A DNA stretch of 64,000 nt. Origin: Mesorhizobium sp. Its GTDB lineage: Bacteria > Pseudomonadota > Alphaproteobacteria > Rhizobiales > Rhizobiaceae. The position numbers and the translations under genes are program-made. Where the stretch lies: contig SAQG01000006.1 of assembly GCA_004020315.1 (NCBI GenBank), forward strand, positions 1-64,000, read 5' to 3'. The notes under the pieces are model-generated. The model was not told where the DNA came from. It was given only the letters and a program-made list of their open reading frames with translations, and ran no database searches. Positions 45,442 through 57,817 of this stretch are shown piece after piece; the first letter of the stretch is position 1, and every line of letters begins with the position of its first letter.

Positions 45442-46794
45442 TCAGGCGGCGCTGCGCGTTTCCGAAATAACCTCGACAATGTCGTTCACGACGGCCTCGA
45501 CCAGTTGCTGATCGTCGCCTTCCGCCATGACGCGGATGAGCGGTTCCGTGCCGGACGGCCGGATGACCAGGCGGCCAGCCTTGCCCAGGCGGTGGCGTCC
45601 ATCTTCAATCGCCGCCTTGACCAGGGCTTCCTCGAGCGGCTTTCCGCCGGAAATATGAACGTTCTTCAGCAGCTGCGGCACCGGCGCGAACTTCTTCGAC
45701 AGTTCACTGACCGGCCGGTTCTGCCGCTTGATGCAGGCGAGCACCTGGAGCGCAGAGACGAGGCCGTCACCGGTGGTGGAAAAATCGGACAGCACGATGT
45801 GGCCCGACTGTTCGCCGCCGACATTCAGGCCGTGCGCACGCATGTGCTCGACGACATAGCGGTCGCCGACCTTGGTGCGGTGCAACTGCAGGTTCATGTC
45901 GCCGAGGAAGCGTTCGAGGCCGAGATTGGACATCACCGTCGAGACGACGCCGCCGCCGGCCAGCCGCCCGCTCTGGTGCCAGGACTCGGCGATCAGCGCC
46001 ATGATCTGGTCGCCATCAACGATCGCGCCGTTCTCGTCGACGATGACGACGCGGTCGGCATCGCCGTCGAGCGCGATGCCGATATCGGCGCGCACTTCGT
46101 GGACCTTCTTCTGCAGGCCGGCCGGATGGGTCGAGCCGCACTCCTTGTTGATGTTGAAGCCGTTGGGCTCGACATTGATGGCGACGACCTCCGCGCCGAG
46201 TTCCCACAGCGCCTCGGGCGCCACCTTGTAGGCGGCGCCATTGGCGCAATCGACGACGATGCGGAGGCCCGAAAGCGACATCGACCGTGGCAGCGTGCGC
46301 TTGGCGAATTCGATGTAGCGGTCATGGACGCCGTCGACGCGCTTGGCGCGGCCGAGCCCGTCCGAATCGGCGAGCGCCAGGTCGATATCCTTGTCGAGCA
46401 TCCCCTCGATGCGCTCCTCGATCTCGTCGGAGAGTTTATAGCCATCTGGGCCGAACAGCTTGATGCCGTTGTCGTAGTAAGGATTGTGCGAGGCCGAGAT
46501 CATCACGCCGATGTCGGCACGCAACGAGCGCACCAGCATGGCGACCGCGGGCGTCGGAATCGGGCCGAGCAGGAACACGTCCATCCCGGCGGCGCACAGG
46601 CCCGATACCATCGCATTCTCGATCATGTAGCCGGAAAGCCTGGTGTCCTTGCCGAGCACGACGCGGTGGCGATGGTTGCCGCGCTGGAAAGAAAGGCCGG
46701 CGGCCATGCCGACCCGCATGGCGACCTCCGCAGTCATTGGAAACCTGTTGGCGCGCCCGCGAATACCGTCCGTACCGAAATAACTTCCTGCCAT
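45442..46794 (-). CDS. glmM: Phosphoglucosamine mutase
   Basis: A 450-residue enzyme starting [12 protein letters not shown]. The catalytic Ser is in [15 protein letters not shown], the metal loop is [14 protein letters not shown], the sugar loop GGEQSGHIV and the phosphate loop [15 protein letters not shown]. It turns glucosamine-6-phosphate into glucosamine-1-phosphate for peptidoglycan and lipopolysaccharide. The ATG at 46794 has GGAAG upstream; the ATG at 46863 gives an unlikely N-terminal extension. In rhizobia ftsH and glmM are normally neighbours; here about 1.8 kb lies between them. Confidence 0.95.
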   Translation of the reverse strand: MAGSYFGTDGIRGRANRFPMTAEVAMRVGMAAGLSFQRGNHRHRVVLGKDTRLSGYMIENAMVSGLCAAGMDVFLLGPIPTPAVAMLVRSLRADIGVMISASHNPYYDNGIKLFGPDGYKLSDEIEERIEGMLDKDIDLALADSDGLGRAKRVDGVHDRYIEFAKRTLPRSMSLSGLRIVVDCANGAAYKVAPEALWELGAEVVAINVEPNGFNINKECGSTHPAGLQKKVHEVRADIGIALDGDADRVVIVDENGAIVDGDQIMALIAESWHQSGRLAGGGVVSTVMSNLGLERFLGDMNLQLHRTKVGDRYVVEHMRAHGLNVGGEQSGHIVLSDFSTTGDGLVSALQVLACIKRQNRPVSELSKKFAPVPQLLKNVHISGGKPLEEALVKAAIEDGRHRLGKAGRLVIRPSGTEPLIRVMAEGDDQQLVEAVVNDIVEVISETRSAA

Positions 46795-47322
46795 GCTAGC
46801 CAGCTTCCCGATGGTTCTTTTCCGGCACGTCATGCCACAAATTGGCTCGAGCCCTATCATCACAATGCATGATTATATGGCACCAATCCTTAGAAAATTG
46901 TTGTCTTGTGTGTTTTGTGTCACGCTAGTGTGTTGATTTGCAAGTTTCCTGCCCTGGTTGCGGCAGCAGCGTTCAGAAACTTCAACTCAAACCGCATCTG
47001 GATTTCTTGTGTGCCGGTGCGGTCTTGAATCCGGGACCCACGCGTCGTGCTGGTCCAGACAGAGGTGCGGCCAAGTCCGCCGCACCGGCCGATTTTACTC
47101 ACCTGTCATGCGAGGCAGTCTCCTGGCTGTGAACCGCTATATGCGCGCTTTCCGTGCAAATGCGCCCGAAAAAACCTGGCCTGGAGACAGCACCCGGCAA
47201 CCATTTCGTCACCTTATTGCGAATAATGCGGCTTACGACAGCCTTTACGCTTTTAGCATCTGGCGCAACCAGCCGTTGAGTGCTATTGGGACATATCGTG
47301 AACACTTGAGGGGAGAAGACGC
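46795..47322. other. Intergenic region between glmM and the repeat protein gene
   Basis: A 528-bp divergent region that must hold promoters for glmM (minus) and the cysteine-repeat protein (plus). A GGTGCGG/CCGCACC inverted repeat lies near 47066-47090, and AT-rich sequence around 46862-46920. No gene or conserved operator was recognised. Confidence 0.4.
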
Positions 47323-48288
47323 ATGCTCATCCATCGACTTGCCACTTTGACGGGTCTTGCCGTCGTGACCTTGTTCCTGGCGACGCCTGCCAATGCGCTG
47401 ACCATGGCCGAATGCAGCACCAAGTATAACGCGGCCAAGGACGCCGGAACACTTGGCGGACAGAACTGGAACCAGTTCCGCAAGGCCGAATGCGGTACGG
47501 ACGCAACCGACACCACGCCAGCCAAGGCGGACACCACCAATGCCGCCACCGACGATGCGGCGCCGGGCCTGACGGCGAAAGAATGCAGCACCAAATATCA
47601 GGCTGCAAAAGCCGCCGGCACGCTGAACGGCATGAAGTGGAACGACTTCCGCAAGAGCGAATGCGCCGCCGGCGCGACTGCAGCAGCGGCACCGGCCGCA
47701 GCGACGACCGAAGCAGCGGCCACCGACGACGCGGCACCGGGCCTGACCGCGAAAGAATGCAGCACCAAATATCAGGCTACAAAAGCCGCCGGCACGCTGA
47801 ACGGCATGAAGTGGAACGACTTCCGCAAGAGCGAATGCGCCGCCGGCGCGACCGCAGCGGCGGCACCCGCCGCAGCGCCGACCAAGGCAGCGGCAACTGC
47901 CGACGCCGGTAAAAGCCTCAGCATGGCGGATTGCAGCGCCAAGTATCAGGCGGCCAAGACCGGCAACACGCTGAACGGCATGAAGTGGAACGACTTCCGC
48001 AAGAGCCAGTGCGGCGCCGGTGCATCCGACGACGACACCGTGCCGGCTACGGATGAGGCAAACTACACCAGCGATCCGGAAACGCCGACCATCACCGCTC
48101 CCCAGGGTGTGAAGTTTCCGAAGGCGATCTCCAACAAGTATAGCAGCGAAACCCCAGCCAAGGCTCGTATGCACACCTGCCTCGACCAATACTACGCCAA
48201 CAAGGACGCCAACGCGCTGGGCGGCCTCAAGTGGATCCAGAAGGGCGGCGGCTTCTACAGCCTGTGCAACGCCGCGCTGAAGAGCTGA
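47323..48288 (+). CDS. Secreted cysteine-paired repeat protein of unknown function
   Basis: A 321-residue protein with a Sec signal (LATLTGLAVVTLFLATPANA). It is built of four near-identical modules with the pattern C-x9-A/T...N/G-x-W-N-D/Q-F-R-K-x-x-C (for example AKECSTKYQAAKAAGTLNGM, then KWNDFRKSEC), joined by Ala/Thr/Pro-rich linkers, and a divergent fifth module near the end (HTCLDQYYANKDANALGG to YSLCNAALKS). Each module has two Cys that could form a disulfide. Modules start at 47410, 47581, 47755 and 47929, a step of 171, 174 and 174 bp. I do not recognise the family; PsiF-like proteins have a similar Cys-to-Cys spacing. GGGGAG precedes the ATG. Confidence 0.78.
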   Translation: MLIHRLATLTGLAVVTLFLATPANALTMAECSTKYNAAKDAGTLGGQNWNQFRKAECGTDATDTTPAKADTTNAATDDAAPGLTAKECSTKYQAAKAAGTLNGMKWNDFRKSECAAGATAAAAPAAATTEAAATDDAAPGLTAKECSTKYQATKAAGTLNGMKWNDFRKSECAAGATAAAAPAAAPTKAAATADAGKSLSMADCSAKYQAAKTGNTLNGMKWNDFRKSQCGAGASDDDTVPATDEANYTSDPETPTITAPQGVKFPKAISNKYSSETPAKARMHTCLDQYYANKDANALGGLKWIQKGGGFYSLCNAALKS

Positions 48289-48316
48289 TCGGCAGCAGCA
48301 TCTGAAGACAGGAAGG

Positions 48317-48348
48317 CCCCGCGAACCGCAAGGTTCGCGGGCTTTTTT
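48317..48348 (+). terminator. Terminator of the repeat protein gene
   Basis: CCCGCGAACC and GGTTCGCGGG pair around GCAA, followed by CTTTTTT; 29 bp after the stop. Confidence 0.95.
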
Positions 48349-48533
48349 CATATCGCTGACAAAATCCAGGAGTGGCCCATCTGCAAGGGAGGTTGCTGTC
48401 GGGCACGCGCCTGCAGTGCTGAAGGTTTGTAAAGCGGGAGTAACGGCCGATCTCCCCATGTGGAGAAGTGTCCGGCAAGTAGTAAAGCGACAGAGTTTTC
48501 ATGCCGCAACTAACTGTCGGCACTCTTCCAAAT

Positions 48534-48565
48534 CGAAACGCCGCGGTCCAAGCCGCGGCGTTTCG
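48534..48565 (-). terminator. Hairpin after ftsH
   Basis: CGAAACGCCGCGG and CCGCGGCGTTTCG form a perfect 13-bp stem around a 6-base loop, 23 bp after the ftsH stop in its direction. The trailing T run is weak. Confidence 0.7.
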
Positions 48566-48588
48566 AAGTCAACCTCTTGGGCGGGGCC

Positions 48589-50517
<1,929 letters not shown>

Positions 50518-50640
50518 CAATTGTCCCGTTGGTGTCCGCTGGCGGACACGCGTCGTGAGAGGAAACTTGGGTCTAACATAGGGATGGCGCCTTCCCTTGC
50601 CAAGCAGAACAGCATGTCGCGGTTAAGCTTTCGCCCATGA

Positions 50641-52050
50641 TCAACCGGCAGTGTGGCCGCTGAAAGGCGTGGCAGGAAGAAGCGGCGCGCCGATCAGCGC
50701 GGCGACAGTCCCGGCCGGCGCCAGGTCGAAGGACGGCAGGAAGCGGGCAAAGGGCGCGACGACCGGGCATACCGCCATTCCTGGCAAAACAGGGCTGTCC
50801 TGCGCCGAACCAAAGCATTCGCCAGGATATTCGCTTGCGCGCCACAGCACCGGCTCGGCCGCCAGAGCCGCGCGGACAAGGCTTGGCGGCGTGCCGTCTT
50901 CGGAAATTGCCTGTTTTGCGGCACGAGCCGCGCCGAGCGGCGCGATCAAAAATGCACCTGGTTCGTCGCCCAATGTGATCCTCCGGCGGCCGTCCCAGAG
51001 GGCATTGTCCACGGCAGGAGCAGCGGGCGGCAGGTTGCGGGTTTCGCGGCGCAGGAAGATGCCGGCACGCCGTGCGTCGACTACCGTCCGCGACAATGTG
51101 GCGCAAAACGGGGTCCCGAAAAATGGCGTTGAGCAAGATGTTTCGGACCTCAACCGGTTGAGCAGCGCCTCGCTGCGAGCCTGGTCGGGAAGAAAGGCAA
51201 CGCCGCCGACAGTCGCCAGCAGGATGCGCAGCGCGTAGACGGCCGCCGCCTCGTCGCCGGCCGCCGCAAAGCCCGGATCGAGACGAATAAGGCCGGCGGC
51301 GGGCTTGCTGGCAAAGCTACGGATCAGCGCGGCGGCGCGATGGCCAAGCTGTTCGCGCTCCACCGCAGCCCGCGCGGCCAGCGCCACCGCGTCTTCCACG
51401 CGCTGTGCACCATTGCCGTCGGCAAGCGCCGCGCGGATACGCGGCCTCTCGAAAGTCTGGTCTTCATTGGTCGGGTCTTCGGCCCAGCCGACGTTCGCGC
51501 GCCGCAGGACTTTGCGCAGCGCAACACGCCGTGTGCCGAGAAGCGGCCGTACGATCCAGATCCGCCAGTCGTAAAGGGTCGCGGGCGCCATGCCGGCAAG
51601 GCCTCGTCCGTCTTCGCGTGCCCCATCGTCGCGCAATTGCCGCATCAACACGGTCTCGGCCTGGTCGTCGGCAGTGTGGCCGGTCAGGATCAGGCCGATA
51701 CCTTCCGCCTGCGCCGCTTCGGCCAGGAGCCGGTAGCGTGCCTCTCGCGCGGCAGCCGGCAGGCCGGTCGACGGCTTGCGTCCGGACCAGACCAGGATGC
51801 GGTGGGCAATGCCGCGCCCGGCGCAAAGCCTGGCCACGGCTTGCGCTTCCGCTGCCGCGCCCGGCCGCAGGCCGTGATCGATTGTCACAGCCAGCAGTTT
51901 CGTTGCTGGCGCGGTACGGTCGAGGTGATCTTTGAGGAGAAGGAGAAGGGCGGTCGAGTCGCTGCCGCCGGACACGGCCGCAACAGCGCCGTTGGTAAAG
52001 TCGATCTGCGAAAAAACCGAACGGTCAGGCTCGGTTTCGAGCGTCAGCAC
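50641..52050 (-). CDS. tilS: tRNA(Ile)-lysidine synthase
   Basis: A 469-residue N-type PP-loop ATPase: VAAVSGGSDSTALLLLLKDH is the PP-loop. It modifies C34 of tRNA-Ile(CAU) to lysidine so that AUA is read. GTG start at 52050 overlaps the cpoB stop by 7 bp, so translation is probably coupled. The C-terminal half is less conserved, as usual. The order cpoB-tilS-ftsH is standard in rhizobia. Confidence 0.92.
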   Translation of the reverse strand: MLTLETEPDRSVFSQIDFTNGAVAAVSGGSDSTALLLLLKDHLDRTAPATKLLAVTIDHGLRPGAAAEAQAVARLCAGRGIAHRILVWSGRKPSTGLPAAAREARYRLLAEAAQAEGIGLILTGHTADDQAETVLMRQLRDDGAREDGRGLAGMAPATLYDWRIWIVRPLLGTRRVALRKVLRRANVGWAEDPTNEDQTFERPRIRAALADGNGAQRVEDAVALAARAAVEREQLGHRAAALIRSFASKPAAGLIRLDPGFAAAGDEAAAVYALRILLATVGGVAFLPDQARSEALLNRLRSETSCSTPFFGTPFCATLSRTVVDARRAGIFLRRETRNLPPAAPAVDNALWDGRRRITLGDEPGAFLIAPLGAARAAKQAISEDGTPPSLVRAALAAEPVLWRASEYPGECFGSAQDSPVLPGMAVCPVVAPFARFLPSFDLAPAGTVAALIGAPLLPATPFSGHTAG

Positions 52051-53141
52051 GCCGCGAGCGCCCTTTCCTGCTTGACGCGTTCCTTGAGCGCGCTGGAAAC
52101 GTTGGGATAGCGCTTGCTGATTTCGCCGAAAGTGGCGCAGGCCACGTCGCGCTGGTTCAATCCGACCAGCGACACACCGAGCTTCAGCAGCATGTCGGGA
52201 GCCTTCTTGGCCTTCGGATAGTCCTTGCTGGCGGCGAGGAACGTCTCGGCCGCGTCGCGGTATTTCTGCTGGCCGAGCAGCGACTCACCAAGCCAGTAAT
52301 GTGCGTCCGCCGCCTTGGCGTCCTTGGGGAAGCGGGCGATGTGGTCGCGAAAACCCTGTTCGGCAGTGTTGTAGTCGCCCGACAGGATGAACTGATAGGA
52401 ATTGCGGTAAAGCTCCTCCGGGTCGTCCGTGGCTGGGAGCGCCGCCACTACGGTATCGTCGGACTTGCCGGCCTGCGTGCCGGTGGCCTGGTCTCTGGTA
52501 GCCTGGTCACCGGGGATGGGGGCGGTGTTCTGCGCCGGTGCATGCGCCTGGGTGTTGCCGTTGGCGTCGATCACATTGCCGTTCTTGTCGACGGTGATGG
52601 TGCCGAACGTCTTCGGCGGCGTGCCTGGGATCACCGTGCCGGGTTCGCCTGTTGGTGATTCGACGATGACCTCCCCGCTCTGGCCGCTGGCGGGCGGCGT
52701 GCCGGCATCGGCCGGCGCGTGCGTCGCCGGAGCCTCGGCAACGCTGCTGTCGGTGTTGGTGGTGGCGTCCGACTTTTTCTGCTCGGCTGGTTGCTGCGCG
52801 CCTTGCGAACCACCTTCCAGCTGCTGGAAGCGGAACTCGTTGTCTTCCTGCTGCTTGCGGATCTGCTCCTGCATCTGCAGCACCTGGAAGTTGAGCTCCT
52901 CAATCTTGCCGTTCATCTGGCGGAGCTGTTCCTCCAGCGCCGTAGTGCCGGTGCCATCCTGCGCGAATTGAACCTGATCCGGTTTCTTCCTTTCACCGAA
53001 GATGCCGGGCAGCTTGATCGTCGGCAAATGGAAGGAAAACCCGCCTTTCGGCGGTTGTTGCTCGTTGCCGCTTGCCGGGGCGGCGACGCTTGATACGAGC
53101 AGCAGCGCAAGCGTGCCGCTCAAGACCGATCTGAAATGCAT
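52044..53141 (-). CDS. cpoB: Cell division coordinator CpoB (YbgF)
   Basis: A 365-residue periplasmic protein: signal peptide (LSGTLALLLVSSVAAPASG), a coiled coil (about residues 70-110, LEEQLRQMNGKIEELNFQVL and following), a Thr/Pro/Ala-rich linker, and C-terminal TPR repeats (LYRNSYQFILSGDYNTAEQG, DAHYWLGESLLGQQKYRDAA). It links the Tol system with peptidoglycan synthesis during division. Unusually long linker compared with E. coli CpoB, normal for rhizobia. Confidence 0.92.
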   Translation of the reverse strand: MHFRSVLSGTLALLLVSSVAAPASGNEQQPPKGGFSFHLPTIKLPGIFGERKKPDQVQFAQDGTGTTALEEQLRQMNGKIEELNFQVLQMQEQIRKQQEDNEFRFQQLEGGSQGAQQPAEQKKSDATTNTDSSVAEAPATHAPADAGTPPASGQSGEVIVESPTGEPGTVIPGTPPKTFGTITVDKNGNVIDANGNTQAHAPAQNTAPIPGDQATRDQATGTQAGKSDDTVVAALPATDDPEELYRNSYQFILSGDYNTAEQGFRDHIARFPKDAKAADAHYWLGESLLGQQKYRDAAETFLAASKDYPKAKKAPDMLLKLGVSLVGLNQRDVACATFGEISKRYPNVSSALKERVKQERALAAC

Positions 53142-53278
53142 GTGCCTCTCGCCGTGAAATTGTTAGCCTGTTGCATGCCTTCCGATCGGAGTGGACCGTC
53201 AGGCGCCTCGGCTCTTAGCAGGACGCAGGAACTTCGGCCAAATTTTGTTTCAAGTCCCATATCCGGGCGCCGGACATG

Positions 53279-53303
53279 AAAAAGGCGGCCGCGGCCGCCT
53301 TTC
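53279..53303 (-). terminator. Terminator after pal
   Basis: AAAGGCGGCC and GGCCGCCTTT form a palindromic GC stem followed on the minus strand by TTTTTC, about 40 bp past the pal stop, so part of the transcripts should end before cpoB. Confidence 0.85.
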
Positions 53304-53343
53304 GCACATATGTGTTGCATTTCTGCTGATCAGAGATTGCCGA

Positions 53344-53850
53344 TCAAGAACCGGCGCCGCCGAGCGTGGTGACCGCGCGGCGGTTCTGCGACCAGCAGGA
53401 GATGTCGTCGCAAACCGCGACCGGACGCTCCTTGCCGTAGGAAATGGTCTTCAGGCGCTGGGCGGAAACACCCCTGGCGACGAGAAAGTCGCGGGTGGCA
53501 GCGGCACGGCGGGCGCCGAGCGCCAGATTGTATTCGCGCGTCCCGCGCTCGTCGGCATGGCCTTCGATGACGATGGCATACTGCCTATACTGGTTCAGCC
53601 ATTGCGCCTGGCGCGAAAGCGTCGTCTGCGCGTCGGCGCGGATCGCGGACGAATCCGTGTCGAAGAAGATGCGGTCGCCGATGTTGACGGTGAAGTCCTG
53701 GGCCGATCCGGGCGTTGCCGCCCCGGCGCCGCTGAGACCAAGATCGGCTGCGCTGTTCGGGGTCTTCTTCGAGGCGCAACCGGCGATGGCGAGCAACGCC
53801 ACCAGCGCGATCATCACCGGGTTTTTGGTAAGTGCTGCGATACGGCCCAT
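53344..53850 (-). CDS. pal: Peptidoglycan-associated lipoprotein Pal
   Basis: A 168-residue outer-membrane lipoprotein: signal with lipobox LLAIAGCASKK, then an OmpA-like peptidoglycan-binding domain (VIEGHADERGTREYNLALGA, then RRAAATRDFLVARGVS). The start at 53850 has AAGGAGAGG in place. Pal ties the outer membrane to the cell wall and works with TolB. Confidence 0.95.
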   Translation of the reverse strand: MGRIAALTKNPVMIALVALLAIAGCASKKTPNSAADLGLSGAGAATPGSAQDFTVNIGDRIFFDTDSSAIRADAQTTLSRQAQWLNQYRQYAIVIEGHADERGTREYNLALGARRAAATRDFLVARGVSAQRLKTISYGKERPVAVCDDISCWSQNRRAVTTLGGAGS

Positions 53851-54121
53851 GCCGCCTCTCCTTCGCAATTCGAGTGATTTCGTTGATCGTCCAGTAACCA
53901 CGTTTGGGTTAACCGGCGTTCAAGAAACACGGTTAAAATTTGGTTTCGGCTGCCGTCCGCAGCCGTTTTGCCAGAGGGCCACCAGAGGGGTCCACAATGC
54001 GCGCGGACCCTAGGCGGAAATGCGGCTAAAACGCGACCAAGCCGTGGAAGAAGCGAACCTGAAGAGTTGAGGAATCCCGCTTCTCCATCTCTTCAATTTT
54101 TCATTTCTTCATTTCTTCCTC

Positions 54122-55432
54122 TCACTCGAGCAGCGGCGACCAGGCCGGGTCAGAAGCGAAATTCGCGGTCGGGATCGACTGTTCGTTGCGGCCGGTGAGA
54201 TCGACCGAGACGAGTTTCGGCCCGCCGGCTGAATCGCGGAAGAACATCAGCACCCGGCCATTGGGTGCCCAGGTCGGCCCCTCCTGCTGGAAGCCGGTCG
54301 AAAGGATGCGCTCGCCCGAACCGTCGACGCGCATGACGCCGATCTGGAATTCGCCGGCAGTCTGCTTGGTGAAGGCGATGAGATCGCCGCGCGGCGACCA
54401 TACCGGCGTCGAATAGACGCCGTCGCCAAAAGAGATGCGGGTCTGGCCCGAACCGTCGGCACCCATCACATAGATCTGCGCGCGGCCGCCGCGGTCGGAG
54501 GTGAACACCACCTTGCTGCCATCCGGCGAATAGGACGGCGAGGTGTCGATGGCCGTCGAATTGGTGAGCCTGGTCGTCGAGCGGCTTCTCAGATCCATGG
54601 CAAAGATGTTGGAATTGCCGTCGTCGCGCAGCAGGCTCATGATCACCTTCTGGCCGTCTGGCGAGAAGCGCGGTGCAAAGGTCATGCCGGGAAAGTCGCC
54701 GACCAATTCGCGCTGTCCGGTCTCGATCTGCAGCAGATAGACCTTCGGCTGGCCGCTTTCATAGGACATGTAAGTGATTTCCTGCCGGTTTGGCGAGAAA
54801 CGCGGGGTCAGCACTATCGACCTGCCATCCGACAGATAGCGGACATTGGCGCCGTCCTGGTCCATGATGGCGAGGCGCTTCTTGCGCGCGTTCTTTGCAC
54901 CCGATTCGTCGACGAAGACGATGCGCGTGTCGAAATAGCCTTTCTCGCCGGTCAGCCGCTCATAGATGGCGTCGGCGATGATATGGGCGACGCGCCTTGT
55001 GTTGGCGTCGTTGGCGAAGAACTGCTCGCCCGACATCTGCTGGCCGGCAAAGGTGTCCCACAGCCTGTACTGGGCGCGGACGCGGCCATCGGCCTCCTTG
55101 CTGACGCTGCCGGTGACCAGCGCCTGGGCATTGATCACCTTCCAGTCCTCGAAGCGGGGCGTGGCATCCGGGTTGGCGATCTTTTCGATAAAGGCGCTCT
55201 TGTCGATCGGCGCGAACAGGCCGGAGCGTTTTAGGTCTGCGCTGACGATGCCGGAAATCTCCGCGCCCAACGCATCGCCGCCCTGGAAATCGGTGATGGC
55301 GATCGGCAGCGGCTCGACATTGCCTTTGTTGACGTTGAGCTCAACGAGTGCCCGCGCCGGCAAAGTGGCGGCGGCGGTCATGCCCAGCGCCATCGCTACG
55401 ATCATCAGGAGCGGCTTGAGGATGGATTTCAT
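54122..55432 (-). CDS. tolB: Tol-Pal system protein TolB
   Basis: A 436-residue periplasmic beta-propeller protein: signal peptide ([21 protein letters not shown]), the TolB N-terminal domain ([18 protein letters not shown]), then repeated propeller blades with [33 protein letters not shown] and PNGRVLMFF. It connects Pal with TolA. Start MKSILKPLL at 55432, 41 bp after tolA. A 271-bp CT-rich gap separates it from pal. Confidence 0.95.
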   Translation of the reverse strand: MKSILKPLLMIVAMALGMTAAATLPARALVELNVNKGNVEPLPIAITDFQGGDALGAEISGIVSADLKRSGLFAPIDKSAFIEKIANPDATPRFEDWKVINAQALVTGSVSKEADGRVRAQYRLWDTFAGQQMSGEQFFANDANTRRVAHIIADAIYERLTGEKGYFDTRIVFVDESGAKNARKKRLAIMDQDGANVRYLSDGRSIVLTPRFSPNRQEITYMSYESGQPKVYLLQIETGQRELVGDFPGMTFAPRFSPDGQKVIMSLLRDDGNSNIFAMDLRSRSTTRLTNSTAIDTSPSYSPDGSKVVFTSDRGGRAQIYVMGADGSGQTRISFGDGVYSTPVWSPRGDLIAFTKQTAGEFQIGVMRVDGSGERILSTGFQQEGPTWAPNGRVLMFFRDSAGGPKLVSVDLTGRNEQSIPTANFASDPAWSPLLE

Positions 55433-55473
55433 GTCTTCTCGCTTCTCTTCAATGATTCTACGGGGCGCCAGGC

Positions 55474-56631
55474 CTACAGGCCCAGCATCTCCCTCGGATC
55501 GAACGTGACCCGGACGTCGGCCCAGATGTCTTGTTTGCCTGCGGGAACCTGCAGGCCGGCCACATCGCATTTTTGAACCGCGCGCACGGCACTCTCGTCG
55601 AACGGGCGGTTTCCGCTCGATTTTTCGACAGTAGGCCGGCCATCCAGCTTGCCGGAAGCGTCCAGGTTGAACTGGATCACAGCGACGAAATTCTCCGAAC
55701 CCTCGAGCCCTACCGGCAGGGTCCAGCAATTACTAAGCTGGGCCTCCAATGCTCCCATCTCAGACTTCGAGAGCTTCTGACCCTGGTTTTTGTCCCCGCC
55801 GAGCGACGCCTGCTGGGTCGAGCGCTTGGCGCCACCGCCGGATGGCTTCCGCTTGTCAAGCAGCGCGGAAATCTCGTCGGCGTTGAACTGCTTCTCTTCC
55901 GATTTCGGCTTGGACGAGGCCTCCTTGACCGGCTTGTCGGCGTCCTTGCGCTCCGGCGCCTTGGCGCTTTCGGCCTGGGCCGGCTGCGGCTTCGGCCGCG
56001 CCTGCGGTGCAGGCGCAGAGTCCGGAAGCTGCGTCTCCTCGGGTGGCGGTTCCTTGGCAATCGCTTCGGCGACGGCGTCCGGCTTGACCTCAGGCTTCGG
56101 GTCGATGGCGGCGGTCTTGTCCTGCGGCGGCGTCGGCGCCGGTTCCTTGGCCGGTGTCGGCTTGGGCTCCGCCTGTTTGACCGGCTCGGGCTTGACCTCT
56201 TCCTTCGGTTGCGGCACCGGCGCGACCTCCGTCGCCGGAACAGGCTTCGGCTGCTCCTTCGACTTCGGCACGTCCTCGGGCTTCGGCTTCTCTTTCGGCG
56301 TCGGCGCGGGCGGCGGCGCCTCAGCCTTATCGACCGGCTGGGGCTTGGGATCCGGCGTCGGCGGCTTGTCGGTATCGACGCTGTTGTCGCCGACCGTCTG
56401 GGCGTCGGCCACAATGTCCGGACGCTGGGTCGGCAGCGGCGCCGGCTTTTCGCTCACTGCAGCTTTCTTGTCGCCTTTCTGTATCTGCGCTATCGCCTCC
56501 ATCGGCACGATTTCGACCGCCAGCGACTCAGCGTCGGACGCCGGCAACGCCGCCGGCGCCGACAGCGTGAACAGGCCGAAGCCGATCGCGACCGCATGCA
56601 AGATCACCGATGTGGTGAGGCCGGTTCTCAT
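55474..56631 (-). CDS. tolA: Cell envelope integrity protein TolA
   Basis: A 385-residue protein. One N-terminal membrane helix ([20 protein letters not shown]), then a very long Pro/Lys/Glu-rich region (about residues 70-250) and a C-terminal TonB/TolA-like domain ([20 protein letters not shown], ending [18 protein letters not shown]). The Pro-rich middle replaces the Ala-rich helix of E. coli TolA, as in other rhizobia. It passes force from TolQR to TolB-Pal. The gap to tolR is 7 bp. Confidence 0.92.
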   Translation of the reverse strand: MRTGLTTSVILHAVAIGFGLFTLSAPAALPASDAESLAVEIVPMEAIAQIQKGDKKAAVSEKPAPLPTQRPDIVADAQTVGDNSVDTDKPPTPDPKPQPVDKAEAPPPAPTPKEKPKPEDVPKSKEQPKPVPATEVAPVPQPKEEVKPEPVKQAEPKPTPAKEPAPTPPQDKTAAIDPKPEVKPDAVAEAIAKEPPPEETQLPDSAPAPQARPKPQPAQAESAKAPERKDADKPVKEASSKPKSEEKQFNADEISALLDKRKPSGGGAKRSTQQASLGGDKNQGQKLSKSEMGALEAQLSNCWTLPVGLEGSENFVAVIQFNLDASGKLDGRPTVEKSSGNRPFDESAVRAVQKCDVAGLQVPAGKQDIWADVRVTFDPREMLGL

Positions 56632-56638
56632 CTAGCGT

Positions 56639-57097
56639 CTACTGATCCTGTTTCGGCAGTGAAAGCAGCGCGATGTTCTTGTAGCCGGCGTCCTGGATGA
56701 GACCCATCACTTCCATCGCGGCGCCATAGTTAGTAGTCTTGTCGCCGCGGATGAAGAGGCGCTCTTCGTAGCCGGTCTTGGAAATCGCCTGCAGCTTGGC
56801 GACCAATTCTTCCTGCGGAATTTCGGTCTCCTGCAGGAAAATCTTGCCCGTGCCGTCGATCGTAATCGTGATCGGCTGGGTATCGGCGTTCATCGCCTTG
56901 GCCTTCGTCTCCGGCAGGTCGACCGGCACGCCGACCGTCAGCAAAGGTGCGGCCACCATGAAGATGATCAACAGCACCAGCATCACGTCGACCATCGGCG
57001 TGACGTTAATTTCCGATATCATCGCGTGATGGCGGCCGCGCCGCCTGTGGCCGCGACCACCGCGTCCTCCGCCACCCGCGCCTACAGACATTCCCAT
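56639..57097 (-). CDS. tolR: Tol-Pal system protein TolR
   Basis: A 152-residue ExbD/TolR protein. A Gly/Arg/His-rich start, then AMISEINVTPMVDVMLVLLI (with the functional membrane Asp) and a periplasmic domain (ITITIDGTGKIFLQETEIPQ, LFIRGDKTTNYGAAMEVMGL). It forms the proton-driven motor with TolQ. The gap to tolQ is 9 bp. Confidence 0.95.
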   Translation of the reverse strand: MGMSVGAGGGGRGGRGHRRRGRHHAMISEINVTPMVDVMLVLLIIFMVAAPLLTVGVPVDLPETKAKAMNADTQPITITIDGTGKIFLQETEIPQEELVAKLQAISKTGYEERLFIRGDKTTNYGAAMEVMGLIQDAGYKNIALLSLPKQDQ

Positions 57098-57106
57098 GAT
57101 TGTTCC

Positions 57107-57817
57107 TCAAGTCTTCTGCGCGACTTTTTCATCGATTTGGCGCGAGAGTATGGCGGAGAACTCGTCCGCGAACCCCTCCATGCGCACGGCGATCTTGTTC
57201 GCGTCCGACGACAGCTTGTTGTAGGCGATGACGGCGGGGATAGCCGCGAGCAGGCCTATTGCCGTGGCCAGCAGCGCTTCGGCAATGCCGGGTGCGACCA
57301 CCGACAGGCTGGTATTCTTGGATGCGGCGATCGCCTGGAACGAGGTCATGATGCCGATCACGGTACCGAACAGGCCGATGAAAGGCGCCGCCGAGCCCGT
57401 GGTGGCGAGAAAGCCAAGCCGTCCTTCCAGCTTTTCCATTTCGCGGGTCAGCGCCAGGTCCATCGCCTTGTCGATGCGGGTCTGCAGCCCAAGCGGCGAT
57501 TTCGCGCCCTTCTCGAAGCTTTTCTTCCATTCGCGCATCGCGGCGACGAAGATGGCACCCATGCCTGACGTCTTGCGGTCGGCGAGCGTGCGGTAGAGTT
57601 CTTCCAGCGACTGCCCCGACCAGAATACCTGTTCGAAGCGATTGAGCGCGAGCCGCATGCGGCCATAGGCGACGAGCTTGTCGACGATGATCGCCCAAGT
57701 CCAGATCGAGGCGCAGAGCAGCCCGATCATGACCAGCTTGACCACCCAGCCGGCCTGCATGAACAGCGCCCAAATCGACAAATGCGCGCCCGGTTCGGCG
57801 AGTGCGATATTTTCCAT
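57107..57817 (-). CDS. tolQ: Tol-Pal system protein TolQ
   Basis: A 236-residue ExbB/TolQ protein with three membrane helices: KLVMIGLLCASIWTWAIIVD, then the pair in GSAAPFIGLFGTVIGIMTSF and GIAEALLATAIGLLAAIPAV. The start ATG at 57817 has AAGGA in place; longer frames upstream cross the promoter region. With TolR it harvests the proton gradient for outer-membrane constriction. Confidence 0.95.
   Translation of the reverse strand: MENIALAEPGAHLSIWALFMQAGWVVKLVMIGLLCASIWTWAIIVDKLVAYGRMRLALNRFEQVFWSGQSLEELYRTLADRKTSGMGAIFVAAMREWKKSFEKGAKSPLGLQTRIDKAMDLALTREMEKLEGRLGFLATTGSAAPFIGLFGTVIGIMTSFQAIAASKNTSLSVVAPGIAEALLATAIGLLAAIPAVIAYNKLSSDANKIAVRMEGFADEFSAILSRQIDEKVAQKT

Noticed and set aside
47410..48020. 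CRISPR-like spacing of repeats
   Set aside because: The 171/174-bp units are coding and in frame with protein modules; there are no short direct repeats with unique spacers.
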